Positions 15,174 through 23,765 of a DNA stretch of 26,707 nucleotides are shown in pieces. Every line of letters begins with the position of its first letter. Position 1 is the first letter of the stretch. Where the stretch lies: NCBI GenBank assembly GCA_934446565.1, contig CAKSEO010000031.1, forward strand, positions 1 through 26,707, in the 5' to 3' direction. The DNA comes from an uncultured Oscillospiraceae bacterium. Lineage in GTDB: Bacteria; Bacillota; Clostridia; Oscillospirales; Ruminococcaceae. Made by a program: the position numbers and the translations under genes. The notes under the pieces were generated by a model. That model searched no databases, was not told the DNA's origin, and saw nothing but the letters and a program-made list of their open reading frames with translations.

Positions 15174-16238
15174 ATGGCTAAGGGACCTGTATTCCGGCTG
15201 ACCGCCGAGAACATGCTCCGAAGCGAGCTCCAGGCTGGGAAAGTCCGCCCGGTGTACTTCTTCTACGGGGAGGAGGACTTCCTGACCCGCACCTACACCG
15301 ACATGGTGATAAAGACCGCCGGGGCGCTGGAGGGCGACGGACTGAACCTGCTCAGGGTACGCGGCGTGCCGGACATGGACAAGCTGTCCGACTTTGCGGA
15401 GAGCATGCCGTTTTTCGCGCCGAACAAGTGCGTACGTATCACCGACCTCGATCCGGAATCCCTCGACAATCAGCAGCACAAGGATCTGCTGAAGCTCATC
15501 GAGGAGCTGCCGGAAACCACCGTGCTGATATTCGCACAGATATCCGCTGCGATAGACGACCTCAAGCCCAAGGCAAAGACCAAGAAGCTGATAGAGGCGG
15601 CGGAAAAGCGCGGAATGGTCTGCAAGTTCCCGCTGATGAGCGTCAATGCGGTCGCGGGAATGGCTGTACGAAAGGCTGCCAAATCCGGCTGCAATATCTC
15701 CGCGCAGGACGCGGCGTTCCTTGCGGAGCGCTGCGGGTGCAGCCTGACACTGCTCCAGACCGAGGTGGAGAAGCTCTGCACCTACCGCAAGAGCGGTGAT
15801 ATAACCCGCGCCGACATCAGCGCTTTAGTTCCGCGCACGCTGGACGCGAGCGCCTACGACCTGTCGGAATTGCTGTTCGCCGGGAATTGCGGCGGGGCGC
15901 TCCGCATGCTGGACGACCTGTATCAGCAGCGAGTTGAGCCTATCCTCATACTTGCCGCAGTGTCCGGGGCGTTCGTGGACTGCTACCGAGGACGGCTCGC
16001 CGTGAAAGCCGGAAAGAGCTCCCAGCAGGCAGCGGCTGATTTCGGCTACTACGGCGGCAGGGCTTTCTACTTCGGGAAAGCCTGCACAAAGGCGCGGGGG
16101 CTGTCCGACGGATACCTTAACGGCTGTATGGAGGTGCTGTTCCGCACTAACCGGCTGATGAACTCCTCAAAAACCGACAGCCGCCTGCTGCTGGAACGTG
16201 CATTCGTGGAAATAACCTCCCTGAAAGGCGCGCGTTAA
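15174..16238 (+). CDS. holA: DNA polymerase III, delta subunit
   Basis: This 354-residue protein matches HolA: the opening RPVYFFYGEEDFLTRTY (clamp-loader AAA+-like fold without a functional Walker A), central helices with TTVLIFAQ and KKLIEAAEKRGMVCKFP, the collar domain LDASAYDLSELLFAGNCGGALRMLDDLYQQRVEPILILAAVSGAF and the C-terminal MNSSKTDSRLLLERAFVEI. Delta opens the beta sliding clamp within the replication clamp loader. It has no strong ribosome binding site of its own and begins 6 bases after the HIT gene; the RNase M5-like gene begins 3 bases after its stop, which suggests one operon with coupled translation. Confidence 0.94.
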   Translation: MAKGPVFRLTAENMLRSELQAGKVRPVYFFYGEEDFLTRTYTDMVIKTAGALEGDGLNLLRVRGVPDMDKLSDFAESMPFFAPNKCVRITDLDPESLDNQQHKDLLKLIEELPETTVLIFAQISAAIDDLKPKAKTKKLIEAAEKRGMVCKFPLMSVNAVAGMAVRKAAKSGCNISAQDAAFLAERCGCSLTLLQTEVEKLCTYRKSGDITRADISALVPRTLDASAYDLSELLFAGNCGGALRMLDDLYQQRVEPILILAAVSGAFVDCYRGRLAVKAGKSSQQAAADFGYYGGRAFYFGKACTKARGLSDGYLNGCMEVLFRTNRLMNSSKTDSRLLLERAFVEITSLKGAR

Positions 16239-16241
16239 GGT

Positions 16242-16859
16242 ATGATAAGAGTAAAACAAGCAATAATAGTTGAGGGCAGGTACGATAAGATACGGCTCTC
16301 CAACATCGTGGATACGGTGATAATCTGCACGAACGGATTTTCCATCTACAAGGACCCGGAAAAGCAGGAGCTGATAAAGTCCCTCGCGGAAAAGACCGGG
16401 ATAATCATACTTACGGACAGCGACAGCGCGGGATTCCAGATACGCTCGTTCATACGCAGCATAGTGAAGCGCGGGGAGATCCTCAATGCAGTCACGCCGG
16501 ATATCCCCGGCAAGGAGCGCCGCAAGGCGCAGCCCTCGAAACAGGGAAAACTAGGCGTAGAGGGTATCCCTGACGAGCTCATCATACAGGCGCTGAAGAA
16601 TTGCGGAGCGGATATCGGCGGCGAAACAGAGCGCGCCGATAACGATGAGCCGCCTATTACCCGCGCAGACCTGATGGAGCTGGGGCTAATCGGGAGTGAG
16701 AACTCCGCAGAGCGCCGGCGGCAGCTGCAAAAGCGGCTGGGGCTGCCGGAGCTGCTATCCGCAAAGCTGCTGCTGGAAACGGGGAACAAGATGTTTTCCC
16801 GCAGCAGATTCATAGAAACTGTCCGCGAGATGGACGCATTAGACGAAGAACAAAATTAA
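16242..16859 (+). CDS. rnmV: RNase M5-like TOPRIM protein
   Basis: This 205-residue protein has an N-terminal TOPRIM domain: VEGRYDK with the general base Glu11, then ILTDSDSAG with Asp59 and Asp61, and the family feature GKLGVEG at about 102-108. RNase M5 matures the ends of 5S rRNA precursor in Firmicutes. The C-terminal half (ITRADLMELGLIG... RRRQLQKRLGLPELLSAKLLLETGNKMF) matches the DUF4093-type tail of this group. It follows holA by 3 bases. In many Firmicutes rnmV is paired with ksgA, which is absent here; instead an MBOAT gene follows. Assignment by homology pattern is good, function by analogy. Confidence 0.82.
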   Translation: MIRVKQAIIVEGRYDKIRLSNIVDTVIICTNGFSIYKDPEKQELIKSLAEKTGIIILTDSDSAGFQIRSFIRSIVKRGEILNAVTPDIPGKERRKAQPSKQGKLGVEGIPDELIIQALKNCGADIGGETERADNDEPPITRADLMELGLIGSENSAERRRQLQKRLGLPELLSAKLLLETGNKMFSRSRFIETVREMDALDEEQN

Positions 16860-16870
16860 AGGGTGCATTT

Positions 16871-18301
16871 ATGGTATTTTCCAGCTTAACATTTCTGTTT
16901 GCGTTTCTGCCGATAACGCTTATTCTGTATTACCTCGTTCCGAAAAAGGCGAAGAACGTTGTTATACTCATAAGCGGTCTGGTATTTTACGCATGGGGCG
17001 AGCCGATATACGTCCTTGTAATGATACTGTCAACATTCATCGACTACACCGCCGGGCGGATAATCGACAAGTACGACGACCGTCCAAAAATACGAACGGC
17101 GTGCCTGCTGGTGTCGCTGATAATGAATATCGGGCTGCTTGCTACGTTCAAGTACCTCGGGTTCATCATCGAGTCGCTGAACGCCGGATTCGGGCTTGCT
17201 ATCCCGAATCCTAACCTGCCGCTGCCGATAGGTATCAGCTTTTTCACGTTCCAGTCGATGAGCTACACCATCGACCTCTACCGCCGCCAGATAAAGGTAC
17301 AGAAGAACGCCGCAAGCTTTATGGCGTTCGTTACGCTGTTCCCGCAGATAGTGGCGGGTCCTATCGTAAGGTATGAGGATATCCAGAACGAGATAGACGA
17401 CCGCACCATCACTGAAAAGATGGTCGGCGACGGCATTTCCCGTTTTATCGTCGGACTGGGCAAGAAGGTGCTCATCGCCAACAACATCGGTCTGCTGTGG
17501 ACTGAGATAAAGGCGTTCGACTACGGCGAGATATCCGCAGTCACCGCGTGGCTGGGCATACTGGCGTTCACGTTCCAGATATACTTCGACTTCAGCGGCT
17601 ACTCCGATATGGCTATCGGTCTGGGCAAGATGATGGGATTCAATTTCCCGGAGAACTTCAACTACCCCTATATGTCGCACAGCGTTGCGGAATTCTGGCG
17701 ACGCTGGCACATCACCCTCGGCGACTGGTTCAAGAGTTATATCTACTTCCCGATGGGTGGCAGCCGCAAGGGACTTCCCCGCACGATAATCAACCTGCTC
17801 GTCGTCTGGACGATAACCGGTATCTGGCACGGCGCAAGCTGGAACTTTATGCTCTGGGGGACATATTTCGGCATTCTGATAGTTATCGAGCGGCTGTTCC
17901 TCGGGAAAATCCTTGAAAAGATACCCGCGTTTTTCAGCTGGCTGTACACGTTCATCATGGTGGTGTTCGGCTGGGTAATGTTCGACGCGGTGGCTCCCGG
18001 GACGGTCAGCTTCGGCGACGTTTTCGAGCAGGTATGGACGTTCATCGCGGCGATGTTCGGCGGCAACGGCGTGTTCATCGACGATACGGCGGTGAACTAC
18101 ATCGTAAATTACGGGCTGATATTCGCGGTGTGCATTTTCGGCAGCTCCGATGTGCTCAAGTCCATTTCGGAGTATATCCGCAAGAAAGCTCCGACCTGGG
18201 TGCAGTACGGGTTCCCGGTGGTTGATACGGTGATAATGCTCGCGTCAGTGGCTTATCTTTCCACCTCCAACTACAATCCGTTCCTGTATTTCAACTTCTG
18301 A
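16871..18301 (+). CDS. MBOAT family O-acyltransferase (AlgI/DltB-like)
   Basis: This is a 476-residue polytopic membrane protein with about ten or more hydrophobic segments. The MBOAT core is clear: the motif FWRRWHITLGDW with His280 and GIWHGASWNFMLWG with catalytic His320, between them FKSYIYFPMGGSRKG. Such proteins move acyl (usually acetyl) groups across the membrane for transfer to exported polysaccharides or cell-wall polymers, as AlgI does for alginate and DltB does for D-Ala. An AAAGGGTG site lies upstream of the ATG. The DHHW partner gene begins 13 bases after the stop, which is the usual two-gene arrangement. The polymer being acylated cannot be read from this window. Confidence 0.95.
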   Translation: MVFSSLTFLFAFLPITLILYYLVPKKAKNVVILISGLVFYAWGEPIYVLVMILSTFIDYTAGRIIDKYDDRPKIRTACLLVSLIMNIGLLATFKYLGFIIESLNAGFGLAIPNPNLPLPIGISFFTFQSMSYTIDLYRRQIKVQKNAASFMAFVTLFPQIVAGPIVRYEDIQNEIDDRTITEKMVGDGISRFIVGLGKKVLIANNIGLLWTEIKAFDYGEISAVTAWLGILAFTFQIYFDFSGYSDMAIGLGKMMGFNFPENFNYPYMSHSVAEFWRRWHITLGDWFKSYIYFPMGGSRKGLPRTIINLLVVWTITGIWHGASWNFMLWGTYFGILIVIERLFLGKILEKIPAFFSWLYTFIMVVFGWVMFDAVAPGTVSFGDVFEQVWTFIAAMFGGNGVFIDDTAVNYIVNYGLIFAVCIFGSSDVLKSISEYIRKKAPTWVQYGFPVVDTVIMLASVAYLSTSNYNPFLYFNF

Positions 18302-18314
18302 GAAAGGAGAGCGC

Positions 18315-19532
18315 ATGAATAAGAAATTCCACATGACCCCGGCAAAGCTGACTGCGGCGCTGTTCGCCGTGATACTGCTCGCGGTGCCGATAGTGACGAT
18401 AGCTCTCCCGAAACAGGAGCGCAGCGAAAACGAAAACCGTACCCTTGCGAAGTTCCCGGATATCGTGAACCACACGAAGATGGACAAGGCGGAGAACCTC
18501 GGCGACGTGATGGGAGCTATCCGCTGGGAGGACATCACCACCCGCGACGACGACAGCTGGATGGATAAATTTGAGACCTACTTTTCCGACCACCTGGTAG
18601 GGCGCGAGGAATGGGTACGCGCCCGCAACGAAATGGAAAAACTCGCCGGGAAAAAGGAGATAAACGGCGTCTACACCATTGACAATCAGATGATACAGGC
18701 ATTCAAGAGCTATGACCAGGAGGACGTTGAATCCTCGCTGAACGCGATGAACCGTTTCGCCGAAAATCATCCGGATATCCAGGTAAGCTTAATGTTAGCG
18801 CCGACGGTGCAGGAGATATACTCATCGAAGATACCGTCCTATGCGGGGTATCTTAGCGAAAAGAGCTTTATCGACGACTGCTACAAAAAGATGAACGGCG
18901 TAAGTACGGTGGACTGCCTTAGCTACCTGACTGGGCACGGCTCGGAGTACGTTTTCTACCGCACCGACCACCACTGGACGAGCCTGGGAGCGTATTACGC
19001 GTACTGCGCGGCGGCAAAGACGCTGGGCTACAGCGCCTACACCCTCGACCAGTTCAACATTGAAACGGCAAGCAGCAGCTTCCGAGGCACGCTGTATTCC
19101 AAGACGCTGGACAACGGAGTTACCCCGGACAGCATTGATTACTTCCATCTTGCCTCCGGCGACCCGCAGGTCAAGATGACGGTGTTTGATGGCAGCAAGG
19201 AAACGGTGTACGACAGCCTTTACGTCCGCAGCTATCTGGAGGTAAAAGATAAGTACTCCAGCTTTACCGGCAGCAACGCGCCGATAGTCACCATAGAGAC
19301 GGATGTTGACAACGGTAAGAACCTACTGTTGATAAAGGACAGCTACGCGCATAGCCTTGTACCGTTCCTGGCGAACCATTACAGTAAGATAACCATGGTG
19401 GATATGCGGTATATCAACGTTGACCTCAGTAGACTGATAGACCTGTCGGAATACCAGCAGGCTATGTTCATGTATAATGCGGTAACGTTCAGTAGCGATC
19501 TTACTATTAAGAGGATCTCGCTTACGAAATGA
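18315..19532 (+). CDS. DHHW/AlgX-like exported O-acyltransferase partner
   Basis: This 405-residue protein has one N-terminal membrane segment (AALFAVILLAVPIVTIAL, about 14-31) and an extracellular SGNH-like domain. The family name motif D218-H219-H220-W221 lies in YRTDHHWTSLGAYYAY, and the presumed nucleophile Ser343 in LLLIKDSYAHSLVPF. The DHHW family is the Firmicute counterpart of AlgX/AlgJ, which accept acetyl from the MBOAT partner and place it on the polymer. AAAGGAG precedes the ATG and it directly follows the MBOAT gene. It ends the plus-strand unit; the hairpin repeats begin 17 bases later and may serve as its terminator. Confidence 0.93.
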   Translation: MNKKFHMTPAKLTAALFAVILLAVPIVTIALPKQERSENENRTLAKFPDIVNHTKMDKAENLGDVMGAIRWEDITTRDDDSWMDKFETYFSDHLVGREEWVRARNEMEKLAGKKEINGVYTIDNQMIQAFKSYDQEDVESSLNAMNRFAENHPDIQVSLMLAPTVQEIYSSKIPSYAGYLSEKSFIDDCYKKMNGVSTVDCLSYLTGHGSEYVFYRTDHHWTSLGAYYAYCAAAKTLGYSAYTLDQFNIETASSSFRGTLYSKTLDNGVTPDSIDYFHLASGDPQVKMTVFDGSKETVYDSLYVRSYLEVKDKYSSFTGSNAPIVTIETDVDNGKNLLLIKDSYAHSLVPFLANHYSKITMVDMRYINVDLSRLIDLSEYQQAMFMYNAVTFSSDLTIKRISLTK

Positions 19533-19548
19533 GCGTAATTGGTTGATG

Positions 19549-19730
19549 GAACTATAATTTAACGTTGCAGGATGTGACCAATTTACTGCAACCCCCAACC
19601 GGGAGTCAAGGGGGGCGCGCCCCCCTTGCAGGTCGAGGGCAGCGCCCTCGTCGCCGTCCGCAGACGGCGAAATCTCCAAATAAAAAAAGCGCTAAAGGGG
19701 TGCAGGGGGAAAACAAGAGTTTTCCCCCGC
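19549..19730 (-). repeat. Modular hairpin repeat, copy B (inverted)
   Basis: This is an inverted copy of the repeat at 1-188. It shows the same tail (GAACTATAATTTAACGTTGC), TTACTGCAACCCCCAA, the G6-CGCG-C6 palindrome at about 19609-19628, the GAGGGC-AGC-GCCCTC hairpin and a longer CGCCGTC-CGCA-GACGGCG hairpin at 19652-19669. It continues with AGCGCTAAAGGGGTG and a 10-bp stem, GGGGGAAAAC/GTTTTCCCCC, at 19705-19728. That last part also recurs, inverted, at 19861-19935, so the full unit is longer than copy A shows. No coding frame with a ribosome binding site is seen. Confidence 0.85.
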
Positions 19731-19752
19731 TGGGCGAAGTACGCGATATCCT

Positions 19753-19779
19753 CCAAAACAGTCCAGCGGACTGTTTTGG
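19753..19779. repeat. Isolated 12-bp hairpin between copies B and C
   Basis: CCAAAACAGTCC pairs with GGACTGTTTTGG across a 3-base loop. It lies in the otherwise featureless spacer (19731-19860) between the two inverted repeat copies. No gene is seen in this spacer. Confidence 0.7.
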
Positions 19780-19860
19780 AATAAGTGTTTATCCATTTGG
19801 AAAGACGCTCATGAAAAAAGCAGTTTGGATATTCTACACGTCAGGTAATTTATAGAGACT

Positions 19861-20127
19861 GTGGGGGAAAACTCTTGTCTAGGACAAACGTTCCGTTTGT
19901 CTCCCCTAGCCCCACACCCCCTTTAGCGCCTTTGAATCATTTAGCTGCGTGCCAGCGCGCAGAGTAGCCGTGCTTCGCACGGAGTAACCGCGCTTCCGCG
20001 CGGAGGTTTCGCCTACGGCGACGAGGGCTCCGCCCTCGACCTGCAAGAGGGGGACTAGTCCCCCTCTTGACTCTCCCAATTAGTGATGCAAATTACAATG
20101 TTCCTAACAAACATAAATTATAGTTTC
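19861..20127 (+). repeat. Modular hairpin repeat, copy C
   Basis: This copy runs in the direction of copy A. It starts with the GGGGGAAAACTCTTG segment shared with copy B, a GACAAACG-TTC-CGTTTGTC hairpin (19883-19901) and CACCCCCTTTAGCGCC, then a series of hairpins: GCGTGCC/GCGCGC (19945-19960), CCGTGC/GCACGG, CCGCGC/GCGCGG, CGCC/GGCG, GAGGGC/GCCCTC and AAGAGGGGGA/TCCCCCTCTT, ending in AAATTATAGTTTC. Stem sequences differ from copy A yet remain self-complementary, and the order of the first two modules is exchanged. Confidence 0.85.
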
Positions 20128-20142
20128 CCCCCCGACTAAAAT

Positions 20143-20175
20143 AAAAATCCCGGACACATATTTCAGTGCCCGGGA
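20143..20175 (-). terminator. Rho-independent terminator of the first SBP gene
   Basis: On the minus strand a 10-bp stem (TCCCGGGCAC with GTGTCCGGGA, one G-U) is followed by TTTTTATTTT. It lies 24 bases beyond the stop. Confidence 0.85.
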
Positions 20176-20198
20176 ATCTTATTCAACAGATATCTCTA

Positions 20199-21725
20199 TC
20201 AGGTGAGGTTCTTGATCGCTTCATTGATCTCATTAATACGAGCATCGATAACTGCGAAGTTAGCCTCTCTCAGCTGAGTGTAGGACTGCTCGCCCTGGAT
20301 GTATACATACTTGGTGAGCTGCTCAACATTGGAATCAGCAGTATCAGCAGATGCAATATCAGTACCCAGACCATTCTTGAAGTCGAAGATAGGAGTGAGC
20401 TTGCTGGTGCCGTCAAGTGTTGTCTGGCTGTAGATGAAGTCGAGGTTGTAGTCTGTCCAGCCGTTCTTCTCCTTGGACTGTGCAATGGATGCAGCAGTTG
20501 TTGCAGGGTCAAGAGAAGCAGTAACGTTGCAATCGATCCATGCAGCTACGCCAGCCTCGTTAGTAGAGCCCTTGCACCACATCAGAGCGTCCTGCTTCAT
20601 GAAGTGGTAGTACTTGTCAGCCTGCGGATCACGCGGATAAGGAACTACACAGATCTCATCGTCAGACCAACCGAATCTCTGAGCGAATCTGTTCAGACCA
20701 GAATCGCCTTCGAACTCCCATGTGCCGCCGTTGCCATAGAACAGTGTGTCGCCCTGTGCCCATGCCTTCGGGTTAACAGACCAGCCGTTGAGCTCGTGTC
20801 TCGGATAACGGAGGTTCTCCTTCTGGAGTGTGGAGAGCAGATCCATTGCGCGCTCTACGTTAGCGTCGTACATATTATTGGTGATAACACCGTTTACGTT
20901 GGAAACGATAGGAGTACCGGTGGATACAACGAACTCGTTCTCGGGGTTGTAACCGTCGATGGTGTACTTGTTGTCGCCGGACTTCTGGAACTCTCTAGCC
21001 ATCTCGAGGAATGCGTCCCAAGTCCACTCGTCGTTCTCGAACAGTGTTCTCGGATCCTGGAGACCAGCGCCCTCAACTACGCTCTTTCTGTAGTAGAGCA
21101 GAGAATCGAAGGATATCTCGTAGATAGCGCAGTAATATCTGCCGTTGAGCTGGAACTGATCCATAACATCTCTAGCGCCGTCCCACTTGGAAGTGGTGAG
21201 GTCGATGATCTGGTCAACAGGCTGATATCTGCCCTTCAGAACGCCGTACGGGAAGTCGCGGATCTCGAACGGGAACAGGTCAGGGGAATCGCCGGACTGG
21301 ATAGCTGTAGCAAGCTTGTCGTAACGCTCGCCGTATGCTACGTTGATGTACTCGAAGATCCTGCCCTCGCGGGAAGGATCGTCGCCGGTAGCGGGAATGC
21401 CATAAGCCTTCTTGAACAGCTCTGCTGCTGCGGTGGTTTCGTCGATATCCCACCAAGCCATCCACTTGATGCGCTTATCGACCTTGAGATCGGGGTTGTC
21501 AAGGCTTGCTGCCGCACCCTCAACTGCTTCCTGAACAGCCGGGTCGGTGTCGTAGGTGGTTGTTACCAGAGAAGTGGTAACTGCTGCGTTGTTGTTTGTG
21601 CTGGGAGCTGCGCCGTTGCTTGTGCCGTTTGTGTTAGGAGCTGCAGTTTCCTCATCGCATGCGGTGAGGGAGAGCACCATAGCAGAAGCAAGAACAGCGG
21701 CTGCTGCGCGCTTAAACTTGTTCAT
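20199..21725 (-). CDS. Extracellular solute-binding lipoprotein 1
   Basis: This 508-residue protein has a lipoprotein signal (MNKFKRAAAAVLASAMVLSL then TAC, Cys23), an Asn/Thr-rich linker (24-55) and a large binding domain. Features such as DLFPFEIRDFPYG, YYCAIYEISFDSLLYYRKSVVEGAGL, DEWTWDAFLEMAREFQ and GGTWEFEGD are those of family 1 ABC sugar-type solute-binding proteins. The ligand, probably an oligosaccharide, is inferred from the fold group. No permease or ATPase gene is present in the window. It is closely similar along its full length to the next gene (21983-23500). An acceptable GGAGGT site, own promoter (21787-21815) and own terminator show independent transcription. Confidence 0.9.
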   Translation of the reverse strand: MNKFKRAAAAVLASAMVLSLTACDEETAAPNTNGTSNGAAPSTNNNAAVTTSLVTTTYDTDPAVQEAVEGAAASLDNPDLKVDKRIKWMAWWDIDETTAAAELFKKAYGIPATGDDPSREGRIFEYINVAYGERYDKLATAIQSGDSPDLFPFEIRDFPYGVLKGRYQPVDQIIDLTTSKWDGARDVMDQFQLNGRYYCAIYEISFDSLLYYRKSVVEGAGLQDPRTLFENDEWTWDAFLEMAREFQKSGDNKYTIDGYNPENEFVVSTGTPIVSNVNGVITNNMYDANVERAMDLLSTLQKENLRYPRHELNGWSVNPKAWAQGDTLFYGNGGTWEFEGDSGLNRFAQRFGWSDDEICVVPYPRDPQADKYYHFMKQDALMWCKGSTNEAGVAAWIDCNVTASLDPATTAASIAQSKEKNGWTDYNLDFIYSQTTLDGTSKLTPIFDFKNGLGTDIASADTADSNVEQLTKYVYIQGEQSYTQLREANFAVIDARINEINEAIKNLT

Positions 21726-21786
21726 GGGTAGACCTCCATTTAGTTAAGTAAATTAAACAAGGGACAAAATTTTTCTGTCATATACT

Positions 21787-21815
21787 ATTATACCGTAAAC
21801 TCTGTGATAATTCAA
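21787..21815 (-). promoter_or_regulatory. Promoter of SBP gene 1
   Basis: On the minus strand, TTGAAT (21810-21815) and TATAAT (21787-21792) are separated by 17 bases. The leader to ATG 21725 is about 55 bases. Confidence 0.75.
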
Positions 21816-21904
21816 TATTAATTTTAGATAATTTCACTACATGTTCTTTGTGCAAAATCGCACAGAAAAAAGTTATAATTTACTTAAAAAACAACGTTAT
21901 TCCT

Positions 21905-21943
21905 TAAAAAATAACCTCGCACCATTATGCGATGCGAGGTTAT
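21905..21943 (-). terminator. Rho-independent terminator of SBP gene 2
   Basis: On the minus strand ATAACCTCGCA (21933-21943) pairs with TGCGAGGTTAT (21911-21921), an 11-bp stem, followed by a T6 run. Confidence 0.9.
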
Positions 21944-21982
21944 GACGCTTAATCAAAAAACGTATCGGTTAAATTAAAACGA

Positions 21983-23500
21983 TCACAGCTTGGAGATGGC
22001 GTCGTTCAGCTCATTGATACGGGTATCGATAGTCGCGAAGTTCTCCTCACGGAGCTGAGTGTAGGTCTTTTCGCCGGTGAGGAATACCGTCTTTGTAAGG
22101 GATTCTACCGGAGATTCAGCCTTACCTGCGTCAGCAATATCGGTACCGATACCGTTCTTGAAATCGAAGATAGGAGTGAGCTTGCTGGTGCCGTCGAGCG
22201 TGGTCTGGCTATAGATGAAGTCGAGGTTGTAGTCTGTCCAGCCGAACTTGTCCTTGCTCTGCTGCTTGGAGGCAGCTGTGGTAGCGGGGTCGAGGGAAGC
22301 GGTAACTGCGCAGTCAATCCATGCAGCAACGCCCGCGTCGTTAGTGGAGCCCTTGCACCACATCATAGCGTCCTGCTTCATAAAGTGGTAGTACTTGTCT
22401 GCCTGCGGGTCGCGGGGATAAGGAACTACGCATATCTCGTCGTCAGACCAGCCGAAGCGCTGACCGAACTTGCCGAGGGTTTCCTCAAATTCCCATGTGC
22501 CGCCGTTGCCGTAGAACAGGATATCGCCCTGCGCCCACGCCTTGGGGTTAACGGACCAGCCGTTGAGCTCGTGGAGCGGATAGCGGAGGTTCTCCTTCTG
22601 GAGTGTGGAGAGCAGCTCCATAACGCGCTCTACGTTTGCGTTATTCATATTGTTGACGAGCTTCGTGCCGTCGTTCGCGATGATAGGCGTACCGGTGGAA
22701 ACAACGAACTCGTTCTCGGGGTTATAGCCCTCGATGACGTACTTGCCGTCGCCGGACTGCTGGAACTGTCTTGCCATATCCAGGAAAGTGTCCCAGGTCC
22801 ATTCGTCGTTCTCGAACAGCGTGCGGGGATCCTTAAGACCTGCTCCTTCGACGATGCTCTTGCGGTAATACAGGAACGAATCGAAGGATATCTCATAAAT
22901 AGCGCAGTAGTATCTGCCGTTCAGGCGGAACTGGTCGAGGACGTCGCGGGCACCGTCCCACTTGGAGCCCTCAAGGTTCAGGATAGTGTCGACAGGCTGG
23001 TATCTTCCCTTGATAACGCCGTACGGGAAGTCGCGTATCTCGAACGGGAACAGGTCGGGGGAATCGCCGGACTGGATAGCCGTAGCGAGCTTATCGTAAC
23101 GGTCGCCGTAGGCTACGTTGATGTACTCGAATATCCTGCCCTCGCGGGAGGGGTCGTCGCCGGACTTGGGGATACCGTATACGCTCTTGAACATCTCGGC
23201 TGTCGCGGTGGTTTCGTCGATATCCCACCACGCCATCCACTTGAGGCGTTTGTCGACCACAAGGTCGGGGTTGTCGAGACTCGCGGACGCCTCCTTGGCG
23301 GCGTCAATGACAGCCTGGTCGGTATCGTAGGTGGTGGTCACCAGCGGAGTGGTGACTACTGCGTTGGCGTTGGCATCAGGAGCCGTGTTGCTTGTAGCAG
23401 CGTTGCTGCCGGAAACTGCGCTCTCCTCATCACAGGCAGTCAGCGACAGTATCATACCTGCTGCCAGAACTCCGGCTGCGGCTTTCTTGAAATTTATCAT
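21983..23500 (-). CDS. Extracellular solute-binding lipoprotein 2
   Basis: This 505-residue protein is a close paralogue of the previous one: same signal peptide type (lipobox LTAC, Cys23), same linker with Asn/Ala/Thr and near-identical core segments such as DLFPFEIRDFPYGVIKGRYQPVD and KYYHFMKQDAMMWCKGSTN. Differences cluster in the linker, in a short insertion next to GGTWEFE and near the C-terminus (AGKAESPVESLTKTVFL versus TADSNVEQLTKYVYI). Start ATG 23500 is chosen because the GGAGG site overlaps the further ATG at 23515. It has its own promoter (23569-23597) and terminator. The pair arose by tandem duplication and may bind different sugars; that is inference. Confidence 0.9.
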   Translation of the reverse strand: MINFKKAAAGVLAAGMILSLTACDEESAVSGSNAATSNTAPDANANAVVTTPLVTTTYDTDQAVIDAAKEASASLDNPDLVVDKRLKWMAWWDIDETTATAEMFKSVYGIPKSGDDPSREGRIFEYINVAYGDRYDKLATAIQSGDSPDLFPFEIRDFPYGVIKGRYQPVDTILNLEGSKWDGARDVLDQFRLNGRYYCAIYEISFDSFLYYRKSIVEGAGLKDPRTLFENDEWTWDTFLDMARQFQQSGDGKYVIEGYNPENEFVVSTGTPIIANDGTKLVNNMNNANVERVMELLSTLQKENLRYPLHELNGWSVNPKAWAQGDILFYGNGGTWEFEETLGKFGQRFGWSDDEICVVPYPRDPQADKYYHFMKQDAMMWCKGSTNDAGVAAWIDCAVTASLDPATTAASKQQSKDKFGWTDYNLDFIYSQTTLDGTSKLTPIFDFKNGIGTDIADAGKAESPVESLTKTVFLTGEKTYTQLREENFATIDTRINELNDAISKL

Positions 23501-23568
23501 CGTTATTTCCTCCATAATATCCGGATGCTCCGGATTTCCTGAATCGGGACCGAATTCCCATTACATTT

Positions 23569-23597
23569 ATTATAATCCTTTTTTTTACCGGTGTCAA
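23569..23597 (-). promoter_or_regulatory. Consensus promoter of SBP gene 2
   Basis: On the minus strand, TTGACA (23592-23597) and TATAAT (23569-23574) are both perfect with a 17-base spacer. The leader holds an ATCCGG-N5-CCGGAT palindrome at 23520-23536, which could be an operator or a hairpin. Confidence 0.85.
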
Positions 23598-23728
23598 TGT
23601 GTGGATTATATGAAAATGAACACTTTAATTGTGAATATTAAATAAGTTAGCTTGTGTTTCTTAACCTTTTCTAGGTAATTTAGCTTACGGTTCGGTCAAA
23701 AAAAATTAGAAATCCCCTCCCCTGCTAC

Positions 23729-23757
23729 TTGATTTTTCATCCGGAGCGTGATATAAT
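23729..23757 (+). promoter_or_regulatory. Promoter of tRNA-Ala
   Basis: TTGATT (23729-23734) and TATAAT (23752-23757) are separated by 17 bases and end 8 bases before the mature tRNA. Confidence 0.85.
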
Positions 23758-23765
23758 GTAAGTAT

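Noticed and set aside
19565..19855. Small gene inside the repeat region
   Set aside because: The frame runs through hairpin sequences, has no ribosome binding site and low-complexity composition.
20166..21731. Long plus-strand open frame opposite SBP gene 1 (and a similar one at 22385-23542)
   Set aside because: Both are antisense to the paralogous lipoprotein genes and resemble each other only because the sense genes do.
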